Below, in pieces: positions 26,299 to 34,984 of a DNA stretch of 45,240 nucleotides. Both the position numbers and the translations under genes were made by a program. The stretch comes from Spirochaetales bacterium. Its GTDB lineage: Bacteria; Spirochaetota; Spirochaetia; SZUA-6; RPPD01. Location: contig JAFGSW010000057.1 in the NCBI GenBank assembly GCA_016934415.1, positions 1-45,240 on the forward strand. The letters are read 5' to 3'. Numbering within the stretch: position 1 is the stretch's first letter; the number at the start of each line of letters is the position of its first letter. Under the pieces are notes generated by a model. The model saw only the letters and a program-made list of their open reading frames with translations. It had not been told where the DNA came from and did no database searches.

Positions 26299-27118
26299 CG
26301 GAAACCCTTACGCAATCCGTAAAACCACCGTCCTTCGGGTGATCACGGAAACACCCACCATTAAAACGTTGCGGCTGAAGCCTTCCTTACCCTTTTCCTT
26401 CAAGACGGGACAATTCATCGAGCTCAGCGTGCCCGGCGTCGGCGAGGCGCCCTTTACCCCGTCGTCCGATCCCGCTTTCAGCGACGAGCTGGAAGTGACC
26501 ATCATGCGCGTCGGGCGGGTCACGGAACAAATTCACAAGGTCAAGAAAAACGACACGGTCGGCATCCGGGGCCCCTTCGGCGCCGGCTATCCGGTTGACG
26601 TGTTCAAAGGGCAGGAAGTCGTGGTGGTGGGCGGCGGCTGCGGTTTCGCCCCGGTCCGCAGCCTCATGTACACCTTCTTCGGCATGAGCCGCGACTTAAA
26701 AAAACTGGCGTTTCGGGGAGGGTGCAAAACCCCGCGGGATTTTCTCTTTAAAAAAGAACTTTTGGGCTGGAAAAAGCGGCCGGGGCTGGACGTGAGACTC
26801 ACCGTGGACAAGGCCGCCAAGACCGACGGCTGGCATGAGAACGTCGGCCTGGTCACCACCATCCTGGACCGACTGCCGGTCAATCCGAAGAATGCGTTCG
26901 CCGTGGTCTGCGGTCCCCCGATCATGATGAAATTCGCCACGCAAACCCTGTTGAAGGAAGGGTTCCGGGAAGATCACGTTTATCTGTCCATGGAAAAAAA
27001 CATGTCCTGCGGCATCGGCAAATGCGGCCATTGCCGGCTGGGCACGTATTACGCCTGCAAGGACGGGCCCGTCTTCAGATTCGATCAATTGAACGGGCTG
27101 GAGCGCATATGGGAGTAG
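26288..27118 (+). CDS. Sulfhydrogenase gamma-like FAD/NAD(P) reductase subunit
   Basis: 276 residues of the ferredoxin-NADP reductase fold. The FAD part is FKTGQFIELSVPGVGEAPFTP (near residue 35), the NAD(P) part is VVVVGGGCGFAPVRSLMY (near 114) with VVCGPPIMMKF (near 207), and the C-terminus binds a 2Fe-2S cluster (CGIGKCGHCRLG near 240, then a fourth cysteine in YACKDG). It should exchange electrons between NAD(P)H and the iron-sulfur subunits. The ATG at 26288 lies inside the end of the beta-like gene, with GGAGG 11 bases upstream. Whether NADH or NADPH is used cannot be told by eye. Confidence 0.85.
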   Translation: MLTDGNPYAIRKTTVLRVITETPTIKTLRLKPSLPFSFKTGQFIELSVPGVGEAPFTPSSDPAFSDELEVTIMRVGRVTEQIHKVKKNDTVGIRGPFGAGYPVDVFKGQEVVVVGGGCGFAPVRSLMYTFFGMSRDLKKLAFRGGCKTPRDFLFKKELLGWKKRPGLDVRLTVDKAAKTDGWHENVGLVTTILDRLPVNPKNAFAVVCGPPIMMKFATQTLLKEGFREDHVYLSMEKNMSCGIGKCGHCRLGTYYACKDGPVFRFDQLNGLERIWE

Positions 27119-27690
27119 AGAGCGGCATGCCGACCTGTGCGGAACAGTTCCATCACAACCGCCTCAATCCCGCCCCCAAAATTGAAAAGGGTCCGGCGAG
27201 GCTTTTCATCGATCTCGATCGCTGCGCCTCCGGCGAGTGTTCCGGCTGCCGCCTGAAATGCAGTTACGGTTCCACGGAAAAAAACAACAACGGTATTTTT
27301 TCGGTCGCCGAATTGGCAACCTTCGTACTGGTGTGCCGGAAATGCGAGGAGGCCCACTGCGTCAAAGCCTGTCCGGTCGAAGCGCTGGAGCGGCGGGATG
27401 AGGCGGGCAAGGTGCTCGTGCGGCACAATCTGCGCTGCGTGGGATGCAAATCCTGCTCGCACGCCTGCCCGTACGGCACCATCTTTCCGGAAAACCTCCC
27501 GTTCCTGGTTCACAATTGCGATTTTTGCCTGGACCGCCGGAACAAGAAGAATGAACCGCTGTGCATCGCCACCTGTCCGTTGGGGGCGCTGCGGCTGGTG
27601 CCGGCGGACAAGGAACCGGGGGAAAACACGTATCCGGTGGGAGACAATCTCCTGGTCCACTCGACGCATTGGCGAAACGAAAAAGCTTGA
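27109..27690 (+). CDS. Four-cluster ferredoxin of HycB/CooF type
   Basis: 193 residues with four 4Fe-4S-type cysteine groups: CASGECSGCRLKC (near residue 40), CRKCEEAHCVKACPV (near 80), CVGCKSCSHACPYG (near 110) and CDFCLDRRNKKNEPLCIATCP (near 135). This spacing is that of HycB, CooF and DMSO reductase B-type electron-transfer subunits. It probably bridges the flavin module and the membrane hydrogenase. ATG 27109 follows GGAG by six bases and overlaps the upstream gene; ATG 27127 is an alternative. A 90-base gap with a perfect palindrome (CGGTCGCGACCG, 27708-27719) follows. Confidence 0.85.
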   Translation: MGVESGMPTCAEQFHHNRLNPAPKIEKGPARLFIDLDRCASGECSGCRLKCSYGSTEKNNNGIFSVAELATFVLVCRKCEEAHCVKACPVEALERRDEAGKVLVRHNLRCVGCKSCSHACPYGTIFPENLPFLVHNCDFCLDRRNKKNEPLCIATCPLGALRLVPADKEPGENTYPVGDNLLVHSTHWRNEKA

Positions 27691-27780
27691 GGCTTTTTTA
27701 TCATAAACGGTCGCGACCGGGACGGAGCAATCGGTCCGGAAAATCGCCGGCCGGCGGCGGCGACGAACAAGGTGTGTGGC

Positions 27781-28206
27781 ATGACGTTGACGACGAAAGC
27801 ATTATTGAAATCGCTGTGGGTGTTTCATCTCTCCACGGGCAGCTGCAACAACTGCGACATCGAAGTGCTCGATTGCCTCACGCCGCGCCATGACGTGGAG
27901 CGCTTCGGCATCAAGCTGGCGGGAAGCATCCGCCACGCCGACGTGCTGTTAGTGACCGGCTCGTGCAACCGCAAATCGGCGGCCTTGCTGCAGAAGCTTT
28001 ATAAGGAGGCGCCCCAACCGTGCTTCGTCGTGGCCATCGGCGAATGCTCCCTGTCCCGGGGCATTTTCATTCACAGCTACAATTGCCCGCAGCCGCTCGA
28101 CGCCCTGGTGCCCGTCAGCGCCTATATCCCCGGCTGTCCCCCCAAACCGGAGGCGATTATTTCCGGGGTTTTGAAACTCATCCGGAAGGTGAAGGGGAAG
28201 CGATGA
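27781..28206 (+). CDS. Group 4 [NiFe]-hydrogenase small subunit (MbhJ/EchC/NuoB-like)
   Basis: 141 residues of the NuoB fold. GSCNNCDIEVLDCL near residue 20, GECSLSRGIF near 87 and YIPGCPPKPEAI near 115 provide the cysteines of the proximal 4Fe-4S cluster. It passes electrons to or from the Ni-Fe centre in the large subunit. AAGGTG lies six bases before ATG 27781. It overlaps the next gene (ATGA). Confidence 0.88.
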   Translation: MTLTTKALLKSLWVFHLSTGSCNNCDIEVLDCLTPRHDVERFGIKLAGSIRHADVLLVTGSCNRKSAALLQKLYKEAPQPCFVVAIGECSLSRGIFIHSYNCPQPLDALVPVSAYIPGCPPKPEAIISGVLKLIRKVKGKR

Positions 28207-28679
28207 ACCGTCAAGCAGTCCTGAAAAGCCTGTCTTCCCGTTTCCAGGGGGACATTCTCGACGTCTTCGACAAATCCCCGCGCCGGGTGTTCATGGAAAT
28301 AAAGCCGTCAGCCGTCGTCCCCATTGCGCGGTACGTCTTCAGGGATTTGGGCGCGCGTTTCAACATCGCCACGGGCACTGACATGCGCACGCACATGGAA
28401 ATTCTCTATCATTTCACCTTCGAGGAGATCGACCTGCTTGTCTCCTTGAGGGTGAAACTTTCCGCTCAAAAACCGGAAATAGAATCCTTGACGCCGATCA
28501 GCGAAGCGTTCAACTGGATTGAACGGGAAATGGCCGAGCTTTTAGGCATCAATTTCCGGGGGCACCCGGAGATGAAACGGTTGCTGCTGTCGAAGGCCTG
28601 GCCCGAAAAAGTCCATCCCCTGCGCCGTGATTACAAGGAATGGGACAAAAACGCCGTCCGGAACAGGGGGCTCACATGA
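28203..28679 (+). CDS. NuoC-like subunit (MbhK)
   Basis: 158 residues resembling the 30-kDa complex I subunit and its MbhK/EchD counterparts: FRDLGARFNIATGTDMRTHMEILYHF near residue 48, then LTPISEAFNWIEREMAELLGINFRGHPEMKRLLL, which is the diagnostic segment. It scaffolds the small and large subunits. The ATG overlaps the stop of the small subunit, and the stop overlaps the ATG of the large subunit. Confidence 0.88.
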   Translation: MNRQAVLKSLSSRFQGDILDVFDKSPRRVFMEIKPSAVVPIARYVFRDLGARFNIATGTDMRTHMEILYHFTFEEIDLLVSLRVKLSAQKPEIESLTPISEAFNWIEREMAELLGINFRGHPEMKRLLLSKAWPEKVHPLRRDYKEWDKNAVRNRGLT

Positions 28680-29896
28680 AGAAAACCATCATCCCCATCG
28701 GTCCGTACCATCCCCTGCAGGAGGAACCGGAGTACTTCACGCTGACCGTGGACGGCGAAACGGTCGTCGACATCGACGCCGAGATTGGCTACAACCATCG
28801 CGGCATAGAAAAACTCTCCGAACTGAAAAACTTCGACCAGTCGACGTTCGTCATAGAAAGGATCTGCGGCATCTGCTCGACGAGCCATCCCTACGCCTAT
28901 GTGCGGGCCCTCGAGGACATCGCCGGCGTTGAAGTCCCCCCCCGCGCCCGGTATATCCGGACCATCATCGCCGAAGGCGAACGGCTGCATTCCCACCTGC
29001 TCTGGCTGGGTCTGGCCGGCCACTTCCTGGGCTACAATACCGTCTACATGTGGGCCTGGAAACTGCGCGAGGAAATTCTGGACGTGATGGAGATCGTGTC
29101 GGGGAACAGGAACAATTACGCCATGTTCAGACCCGGCGGAGTGCGCCGGGACATCAATCCGGACGACATTCCGATCGTTTTGAAAAAAATAAAAAAAATC
29201 GTTCCCACGCTCACAATGCTCCACAAGGCGGTGCGGGACGATCCGGTCCTCCACGCCCGCACCAAGGGCATCGGCGTGCTCACCAAGGAGGAATCCATCA
29301 ATTTCAGCGCCCTGGGGCCGACGTCGCGCGCCTCGGGCGTGGCGCGCGACGTTCGCAAGGATACCGTCTACGGCGCGTACCACGAGATGGACTGGAAAAT
29401 GATCGTCACGGAAAACGGCGACGTCTTCGACAAGGTCGTGGTGCGGATGCTGGAAATGCTCGAAACGATAAAAATCCTGCAGTACTGCTTCACGCATCTG
29501 CCCGCAGGCCCGATCGACTCAGGCCTGAAAGGCATTCCGGCGGGAGAAGGCATCGGCACCCACGAGGCGCCCCGCGGCGAAACCTTCCACTACGTCAGGA
29601 GCGACGGAACCAACAGGCCGGTGCGCCACAAGGTGCGGGCGCCCACGTTCATGAACCTCCCCACCTACAAGGCGACGGTCAAGGGCTCGCAGCTGGCGGA
29701 CGCCGTCATCATTCTGGCGGCCATCGATCCCTGCTACTGCTGCACGGAACGCATGGCCATCCGCGATCCCGGGGGGAAACGCCTGTTCGACGGCCGGGAA
29801 CTGGTCGCGCTCTCACAGCGGAAATCAAAGCTCGTGCAAGAGCAATTGGGGATTCGGGAATTGCCGCTCGATGCGCTGGGACAGGTGGCGCCATGA
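28676..29896 (+). CDS. Group 4 [NiFe]-hydrogenase large subunit (MbhL/EchE-like)
   Basis: 406 residues. Both nickel-binding cysteine pairs are present: ERICGICSTSH near residue 62 and DPCYCCTER near 352. That separates it from complex I NuoD and from the Mbx-type polysulfide/ferredoxin complexes, which have lost them. The middle (RTIIAEGERLHSHLLWLGL, FRPGGVRRDI, LGPTSRASGVARDVR) is typical of group 4 enzymes. It should reduce protons or oxidise H2 at the membrane. A 47-residue tail follows the CTER motif, and HycI-type proteases cut after that position in HycE. A HycI-like gene ends this operon. Confidence 0.92.
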   Translation: MKKTIIPIGPYHPLQEEPEYFTLTVDGETVVDIDAEIGYNHRGIEKLSELKNFDQSTFVIERICGICSTSHPYAYVRALEDIAGVEVPPRARYIRTIIAEGERLHSHLLWLGLAGHFLGYNTVYMWAWKLREEILDVMEIVSGNRNNYAMFRPGGVRRDINPDDIPIVLKKIKKIVPTLTMLHKAVRDDPVLHARTKGIGVLTKEESINFSALGPTSRASGVARDVRKDTVYGAYHEMDWKMIVTENGDVFDKVVVRMLEMLETIKILQYCFTHLPAGPIDSGLKGIPAGEGIGTHEAPRGETFHYVRSDGTNRPVRHKVRAPTFMNLPTYKATVKGSQLADAVIILAAIDPCYCCTERMAIRDPGGKRLFDGRELVALSQRKSKLVQEQLGIRELPLDALGQVAP

Positions 29897-30498
29897 AACT
29901 GCCGAAAATCAGGGAATTGCTGGAAGCCGTCAAGGCGCTGGTGGTGGGACCGTACACCTCGCGTTTTCCCAGAAAGCCGCACGTCCCGTTCAAGAGCTTC
30001 CGCGGGCAGCCGCAATTCAATGAAGACTTCTGCGTGGGCTGCCTGGCCTGCGAGGAAGTGTGCCCGGCCGGGGCCATCGGTCACAATGACGCGGTCTCCG
30101 GCGGGAAGGCTGTGCGGACCATCTATCATTACACGGACACCTGCATTTTCTGCGGCGAATGCGAAGCGGCCTGCATCGCCGACCACAAGGGCATCAAGCT
30201 GTCCACCGAATGGGACCTGGCGTTTTTCGACAGGAACCGCGCGTTTGAAAGCATCGATCGCGATCTGGTCACCTGCGAACGGTGCGGGGCGGTCGTCGCC
30301 GCCCGCCGGCATCTGCAGTGGATCACCGACCGGTTAGGCGAGCTCGCGTTTTCCAGCCCCACGCTCTACCAGACGAAACTGAAAGAATTGGGACTCATCG
30401 ACGATAATCCGGCGGCCGTTCACAGGGAAAACGCCCGCAGCGACCGCTTGAAGACACTCTGCGCCCATTGCCGAAGGCAGACAACCGCGGGCGCCTGA
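29893..30498 (+). CDS. NuoI-like ferredoxin subunit (MbhN/EchF)
   Basis: 201 residues. Two 4Fe-4S motifs (CVGCLACEEVCPAG near residue 51, CIFCGECEAACIAD near 86) match NuoI/EchF. The C-terminal part carries two further cysteine pairs, CERCG near 130 and CAHC near 192, which could bind metal or an extra cluster. It connects the soluble electron carriers to the small subunit. Its ATG overlaps the large-subunit stop. The gap to the next gene is 54 bases. Confidence 0.88.
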   Translation: MKLPKIRELLEAVKALVVGPYTSRFPRKPHVPFKSFRGQPQFNEDFCVGCLACEEVCPAGAIGHNDAVSGGKAVRTIYHYTDTCIFCGECEAACIADHKGIKLSTEWDLAFFDRNRAFESIDRDLVTCERCGAVVAARRHLQWITDRLGELAFSSPTLYQTKLKELGLIDDNPAAVHRENARSDRLKTLCAHCRRQTTAGA

Positions 30499-30552
30499 CG
30501 CGCTTCGCGGGCGTCTTCCGCGTACCGCGGCCGGACGGCCGGAAGGAGGAAT

Positions 30553-31491
30553 ATGGACGTCCTTTTCACCGGACTCTACGTGCTCGTATTCCCCGGGTTT
30601 CTCACCATTCTCGTCCTGGGATTTTTTTCCAGCTGGATCGAGAGAAAAGTGACCGCCCGCGTGCAGTACCGGAAAGGCCCGCCCCTCCTGCAGCCCGTCT
30701 ACGACGTCGTCAAGCTCCTCGGCAAGGAAACCATCCTTCCCAAACGGGGGAATCCCTTCGTATTCGCCGCCGCGCCCCTCCTCGGACTGGCGTCTTCAAG
30801 CATCGTCGCCGTCATGCTGATGATACAGCCGCTCGTGGCCTCATCGTTCGTGGGCGACCTCATCGTCGTCGTCTACCTCCTCACCCTGCCCTCCCTGGCG
30901 CTCGTCATCGGGGGCGCGGCCTCCGGCAACCCCCTGGCCTCCCAGGGCGTCTCCCGCGAAATCAAGCTCATGCTGGGCTACGAGCTGCCGTTTCTCATCG
31001 TCGTAGCCCTGGCGGTCTACAAGGCGGGTTTCAGAATCGATCTGGAGGGCCTCTCCGGCGCCTCCGCACCCTTGAGCGTGTCCGGCGTCATCGCCTTCAT
31101 CATCGCCCTCTTCTGCGTTCAGGCGAAGCTGGGGTTCCCCCCCTTCGACGTGGCGGAGGCGGAGACGGAAATCATGAGCGGGACGTACATCGAATATTCG
31201 GGCCCCCTGCTGGCCGTGTTCAAGATCACCCAGGCCGTGCTGCTCTTCACCCTGCCGGTGTTTCTCATCACCGTTTTCTGGGGGGGAATTCGCTTCGTCG
31301 GGCTGGACATTTTCTGGTTCGCGTTAAAATACGTCGTCATCCTGGTGCTCATCATCGTCATAAAAAACACCAACCCGCGGATTCGGATCGACCAGGCCCT
31401 CAAGTTTTTCTGGGGTTTTTGCGCCGGAGCGGCGGCGGCGGCCTTTGGGCTGGCGGTGGCGGGGAACGTATTCGGCATCGCCTGGCTCTAG
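30553..31491 (+). CDS. NuoH-like membrane anchor subunit (MbhM/EchB)
   Basis: 312 residues with about eight membrane helices. ERKVTARVQYRKGPP near residue 30, the EIKLMLGYELP loop and KLGFPPFDVAEAETEIMSG near 195 are the conserved loops of the complex I ND1 family, including the acidic residues near the proton/quinone site. It anchors the hydrogenase arm to the antiporter arm. GAAGGAGG precedes the ATG. A 225-base spacer with hairpins follows. Confidence 0.9.
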   Translation: MDVLFTGLYVLVFPGFLTILVLGFFSSWIERKVTARVQYRKGPPLLQPVYDVVKLLGKETILPKRGNPFVFAAAPLLGLASSSIVAVMLMIQPLVASSFVGDLIVVVYLLTLPSLALVIGGAASGNPLASQGVSREIKLMLGYELPFLIVVALAVYKAGFRIDLEGLSGASAPLSVSGVIAFIIALFCVQAKLGFPPFDVAEAETEIMSGTYIEYSGPLLAVFKITQAVLLFTLPVFLITVFWGGIRFVGLDIFWFALKYVVILVLIIVIKNTNPRIRIDQALKFFWGFCAGAAAAAFGLAVAGNVFGIAWL

Positions 31492-31678
31492 CAGGTTGTT
31501 GAAAAAGTTGAGCTTTTTCAACAACCTGCTCATGAAATTGCCGGAGTTCTTTGGAAATTATGGGACTTCATAAAAAAGCAGCCGGAAAATTTTAAAAAAC
31601 CGGTTAGTTTGAGTTCCGGCAATTTCTGGTTTACATCCATGGAAGCTGTAGAAAAACCGCTTTCGGTTTTTCTACAGC
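31490..31678. repeat. Three hairpins inside the hydrogenase operon
   Basis: Hairpin 1: perfect 18-bp arms 31490-31507 (AGCAGGTTGTTGAAAAAG) and 31513-31530. Hairpin 2: 12-bp arms 31534-31545 (GAAATTGCCGGA) and 31615-31626. Hairpin 3: perfect 15-bp arms 31645-31659 (GCTGTAGAAAAACCG) and 31664-31678. They fill the gap between the NuoH-like and NuoL-like genes. They may be repetitive elements, partial terminators or RNA-stabilising structures. Hairpin 1 has a diverged relative at 9505-9540. Confidence 0.8.
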
Positions 31679-31715
31679 CTGATAGCGGTCGGGAGCACCG
31701 AGAGAGAGGTCGGTA

Positions 31716-33554
31716 ATGCAGACGGACGTGCTGTTATTGTTGCTCGGCGTATTCATGCCTTTCGGAATCGCGGTCGTTCTTTTCTTCATCCCCCGCCGGC
31801 TGAAAGGGGTTCCGGAGGTTCTCTCGCTCATCACCGCGCTGGCATGCTTTCTCTCCGCCCTGCGTTTCGTCCTGCTCAATCACGCCCTGACTTATTCCTT
31901 CCCCCTTCTCTCCCTGGGAGAATTCATTTTTTCATTCGACCTGGCCACCGGTCCCTTTCATTTTTTCCTGATTCTGTTCACGTCCGGTTTCGGTTTCTTC
32001 ATTGCCATGTATTCATTCAGATATATGGCATCCAAGTCCAGGAGAAAAGAATATTACATCTTCCTGCTTCTCGCGCTGGGCGGAGCGGGCGGCGTGCTTG
32101 TCGCCGATCACCTGATAGTATTCCTGCTGTTCTGGGAAATCGTTTCGATCTCTCTCTATTTCCTGATCACGACGGGCGGCGAGGGATCGAGAGAAGGCGC
32201 GACGAAAACCATGGCCATTCTGGGCGCGGGCGACGGCTGCCTTCTCCTGGGTCTTGGAATTCTGTGGTATCTCACCCGGCAGCTCTCTTGGACCGCCGCC
32301 ACCGTCGCCGTCAACGGTTGGCTGCCGGCGGTCTGCTTCATTCTTCTGGCGATCGGCGCCGTGGCCAAAGCCGGCGGCATGCCCTTCCACTCCTGGCTCC
32401 CCAAGGCCTCTGACAAGGCGCCTGCTTCTGTCATGGCCCTGCTGCCGGCCTCGATCGACAAACTCCTGGGCATCTACCTGCTGTTCGTTCTCTGCACGAA
32501 GGTATTCGTGCTGCCGTTCGGCCTGCAGGCGACGCTCATGATAGTCGGCGGGGTGACGATCGTGGCGGCGGTGATGATGGCCCTGGTCCAGCATACGCTC
32601 CCCCGCCTGCTTTCCTATCACGCCATCAGCCAGGTCGGGTACATGGTACTCGGCCTGGGAACGGGCATTCCCCTTGCCATGGCCGGCGCGCTCTTCCACA
32701 TGCTCAACAATGCGCTCTACAAGAACTGTCTTTTTCTCTGTTCCGGCGCGGTCGAATCGAAAACCGGCACCACCGAGCTCAAGGATTTGGGCGGTTTGGC
32801 CAAAGTTATGCCCGTTACCTTCATCAGTTTTCTCATCGCCGCCCTCTCGATTTCCGGAGTCCCCCTGTTCAATGGGTTCGTTTCGAAATGGATGATTTAT
32901 CAGGGAATCATTTCCGGACGGAACGCCGTTCTCTTTATTTTCCTTATCGCCGCCATGTTCGGCAGCGGTTTAACGCTGGCCTCCTTCATCAAAGTCCTCT
33001 ATTCCGTTTTTCTGGGAAGAACGTCGCCGGTCACCAAAAAAGTAAGTAAGGATGTGGGAATCACCATGCAGATCCCGATGCTGGTCACGGCTCTCCTCTG
33101 CGTCCTGTTCGGCGTCTGGTTCAGCCTTCCCCTCAACGCATTCATCTTCCCCGCCCTGGGGAGCGCGCCCGACATGGTCGGAAGCTTTAGTCCGCTCCTG
33201 GCCGCGCTGCTGATGGCGGGAGGATTTTTATTCGGGATCCTCATCTATCTGGCCGGGAGGATACGGCGAAAAGCGCGCACCGTGGAGACGTTCACAGGCG
33301 GCGAGACGGCGGGCGGCGAATCCGCGCGCGTATCGGGAACCGTCTTTTATAATACGGTCGAAACAATGCGGCCGCTCGGCGCCGTGTACGGCGCGCAGCG
33401 CAAGGGCGCGCTCGATCCTTACACTTGGTTCGGGCGATTGGGTTTGGCCTTTTCGGGCTTGCTCAAGCGAATTCATGACGGGCGACTGCCGTTCTACCTG
33501 CTCTGGTCCCTCCTGGGTTTGGGAGTCCTGCTGGCGCTGTTCATTCTGCGCTGA
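31716..33554 (+). CDS. NuoL/MrpA-like antiporter subunit (first large antiporter, MbxH'-like)
   Basis: 612 residues with about 15 membrane helices. The antiporter signature is clear: LLFWEIVSISLYFLITTGGE near residue 140, GAVAKAGGMPFHSWLPKASDKAPASVMALLPA near 217 (central lysine), and LLSYHAISQVGYMVLGLG near 300. The C-terminal 130 residues contain a soluble segment and a last helix like NuoL/HyfB. It should translocate Na+ or H+. ATG 31716 has GAGAGGT upstream. Its order relative to the Mrp genes matches the N-terminal part of MrpA, with the C-terminal part encoded by the next gene. Confidence 0.88.
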   Translation: MQTDVLLLLLGVFMPFGIAVVLFFIPRRLKGVPEVLSLITALACFLSALRFVLLNHALTYSFPLLSLGEFIFSFDLATGPFHFFLILFTSGFGFFIAMYSFRYMASKSRRKEYYIFLLLALGGAGGVLVADHLIVFLLFWEIVSISLYFLITTGGEGSREGATKTMAILGAGDGCLLLGLGILWYLTRQLSWTAATVAVNGWLPAVCFILLAIGAVAKAGGMPFHSWLPKASDKAPASVMALLPASIDKLLGIYLLFVLCTKVFVLPFGLQATLMIVGGVTIVAAVMMALVQHTLPRLLSYHAISQVGYMVLGLGTGIPLAMAGALFHMLNNALYKNCLFLCSGAVESKTGTTELKDLGGLAKVMPVTFISFLIAALSISGVPLFNGFVSKWMIYQGIISGRNAVLFIFLIAAMFGSGLTLASFIKVLYSVFLGRTSPVTKKVSKDVGITMQIPMLVTALLCVLFGVWFSLPLNAFIFPALGSAPDMVGSFSPLLAALLMAGGFLFGILIYLAGRIRRKARTVETFTGGETAGGESARVSGTVFYNTVETMRPLGAVYGAQRKGALDPYTWFGRLGLAFSGLLKRIHDGRLPFYLLWSLLGLGVLLALFILR

Positions 33555-33587
33555 GCGGAAGGCGAGAGAAGAAAGGAAGCGAAGGAG

Positions 33588-34142
33588 ATGGGAATTGAAA
33601 TCATCATGACGGTCATCATGGGATTTACCCTCCTGGGAGCCGTCATCGCGGTGGAGATCAAGAATCTGCTGTCCGCGGTGATCGCCCTCGGCACGGTTGG
33701 CATGGGGGTGAGCATCGCCTTCCTCTTTTTGATGGCCCCGGACCTGGCGATCGTGCAGATCGCGGTGGAGGCCCTCCTCCTCATCTTCCTCATCCGCGCC
33801 ACGCTCAAGCCGGACATCCGGGCCACCCACGCCCATATTCACCCCGTCGGTCTCGGGCTGGTCGTTCTTCTCTGCCTGGGACTCATCGTCTTCGGGTTTT
33901 TCGCGTTTCAACCGCTGGAATTCGGCAAGCCCGTCATGGCGCAAAGGTCCGAGATTCCTTCCAGCCATTACCTGCGCGAGGGCCTGCGCGAAACCGGAGC
34001 CGCCAATATCGTCACCGCCGTGATCCTGGATTACCGGGGGTACGACACGCTGGGCGAGGCCACGGTGATTTTCACGGCGGTCATCGGAGCTCTCACCGTG
34101 CTCCGCGCCAAGGCGCACCGCAAAAAAGGGGGGCCGAAATGA
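33588..34142 (+). CDS. MbhD-MbhE-type subunit (DUF4040 plus MrpA C-terminal domain)
   Basis: 184 residues. Residues 1-75 form the DUF4040/MbhD part (LLSAVIALGTVGMGVSIAFLFLMAPDLAIVQIAVEALLL). Residues 80-180 correspond to MbhE, ending TGAANIVTAVILDYRGYDTLGEATVIFTAVIGALTVL. In Mrp antiporters these sit at the end of MrpA; in Pyrococcus Mbh they are two proteins. Here they are fused. AAAGGA lies nine bases before the ATG. The stop overlaps the next ATG. Confidence 0.88.
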   Translation: MGIEIIMTVIMGFTLLGAVIAVEIKNLLSAVIALGTVGMGVSIAFLFLMAPDLAIVQIAVEALLLIFLIRATLKPDIRATHAHIHPVGLGLVVLLCLGLIVFGFFAFQPLEFGKPVMAQRSEIPSSHYLREGLRETGAANIVTAVILDYRGYDTLGEATVIFTAVIGALTVLRAKAHRKKGGPK

Positions 34143-34618
34143 AGGGAATGACGATCATCGTACAGACCATCACCCGCCTCGTTAAAATCTTCATTCTCCT
34201 CTACGGGTTGTATTTGACGCTGACCGGCCACCTGACGCCCGGGGGAGGTTTCGCCGGAGGCGTGGTCATCGCCTGTCTTTACATACTTCTCACCCTCGCC
34301 TACGGCCGGCAATGGGCGCTCAGGCGCTTTCCCCGGAGGCTGGCGGGCAGCCTGGACAGCGTGGGCGGATTCATCTTTCTCATCGTCGCCTGCCTGGGGT
34401 TCGGGTTCGGCGGGATGTTTTTCGTGAACTTCCTGGAGCGATTCTTTCCCGGCCGGCCCTTCGCGCTTTTAAGCGCGGGCACCATTCCCCTCAATAACAT
34501 CGCCATCTGCCTGAAAGTGGCCGCCTCGCTGTTTCTGGTCTTCATCGTCATGGCCGGAGCCCGTTTGCTCGAGAAAAAAGACCGCACCTACGATTACAAA
34601 CAGGAAGAGGAGGAGTAG
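34139..34618 (+). CDS. MrpB/MnhB antiporter subunit (MbhF-like)
   Basis: 159 residues with four membrane helices. TRLVKIFILLYGLYLTLTGHLTPGGGFAGGVVIA near residue 12 is the MnhB signature, and the centre has SAGTIPLNNIAICLKVAASLFLVFIVMAG. The charged tail ends in EEEE. It is an integral part of Mrp Na+/H+ antiporters and the MBH membrane arm. It starts inside the previous gene (ATGA) and ends three bases before the next ATG. Confidence 0.9.
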   Translation: MKGMTIIVQTITRLVKIFILLYGLYLTLTGHLTPGGGFAGGVVIACLYILLTLAYGRQWALRRFPRRLAGSLDSVGGFIFLIVACLGFGFGGMFFVNFLERFFPGRPFALLSAGTIPLNNIAICLKVAASLFLVFIVMAGARLLEKKDRTYDYKQEEEE

Positions 34619-34621
34619 GCG

Positions 34622-34984
34622 ATGGTATTTCCGCTCTGTTTCGCATTGTTCGTCGTGGGACTGTATTGCGTTCTCGCCAAACGCAACACAGTCAAGATCG
34701 TCATCGGCCTGGCCGTCATGGAATACGCGACCAACCTCTTCTTCATCCTGCTGGGCTACCGGAAACAACCGCGCCTGGCCGACGTGCAGGCGCCCATCAG
34801 GGTTTCGGTCGCCAACCTAGACGATTTCTTTTTCAAGGCGGTGGATCCCCTGCCGCAGGCCCTGGTGCTCACGTCCATCGTCATCGGCGTGGGCGTCACC
34901 GCCCTGGCCCTCGCGCTGTGCATCAGGCTCTACCAGCGCTACGGCACGTTCGACATCGACGAGATGAGGAGATTGAAGGGATGA
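34622..34984 (+). CDS. MrpC/MnhC (NuoK-like) subunit (MbhG-like)
   Basis: 120 residues and three membrane helices. The NuoK fold is shown by GLYCVLAKRNTVKIVIGLAVMEYATNLFFILLG and by DPLPQALVLTSIVIGVGVTALALAL, with the conserved Glu in the second helix. It forms part of the ion channel between the antiporter units and the NuoH-like subunit. It overlaps the next gene by four bases. Confidence 0.92.
   Translation: MVFPLCFALFVVGLYCVLAKRNTVKIVIGLAVMEYATNLFFILLGYRKQPRLADVQAPIRVSVANLDDFFFKAVDPLPQALVLTSIVIGVGVTALALALCIRLYQRYGTFDIDEMRRLKG

Noticed and set aside
25270..27690. An electron-bifurcating HydABC-type (NuoE/NuoF-like) module
   Set aside because: The flavin protein belongs to the ferredoxin-NADP reductase fold with FAD and a 2Fe-2S tail. 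No NuoF-type FMN protein is present.
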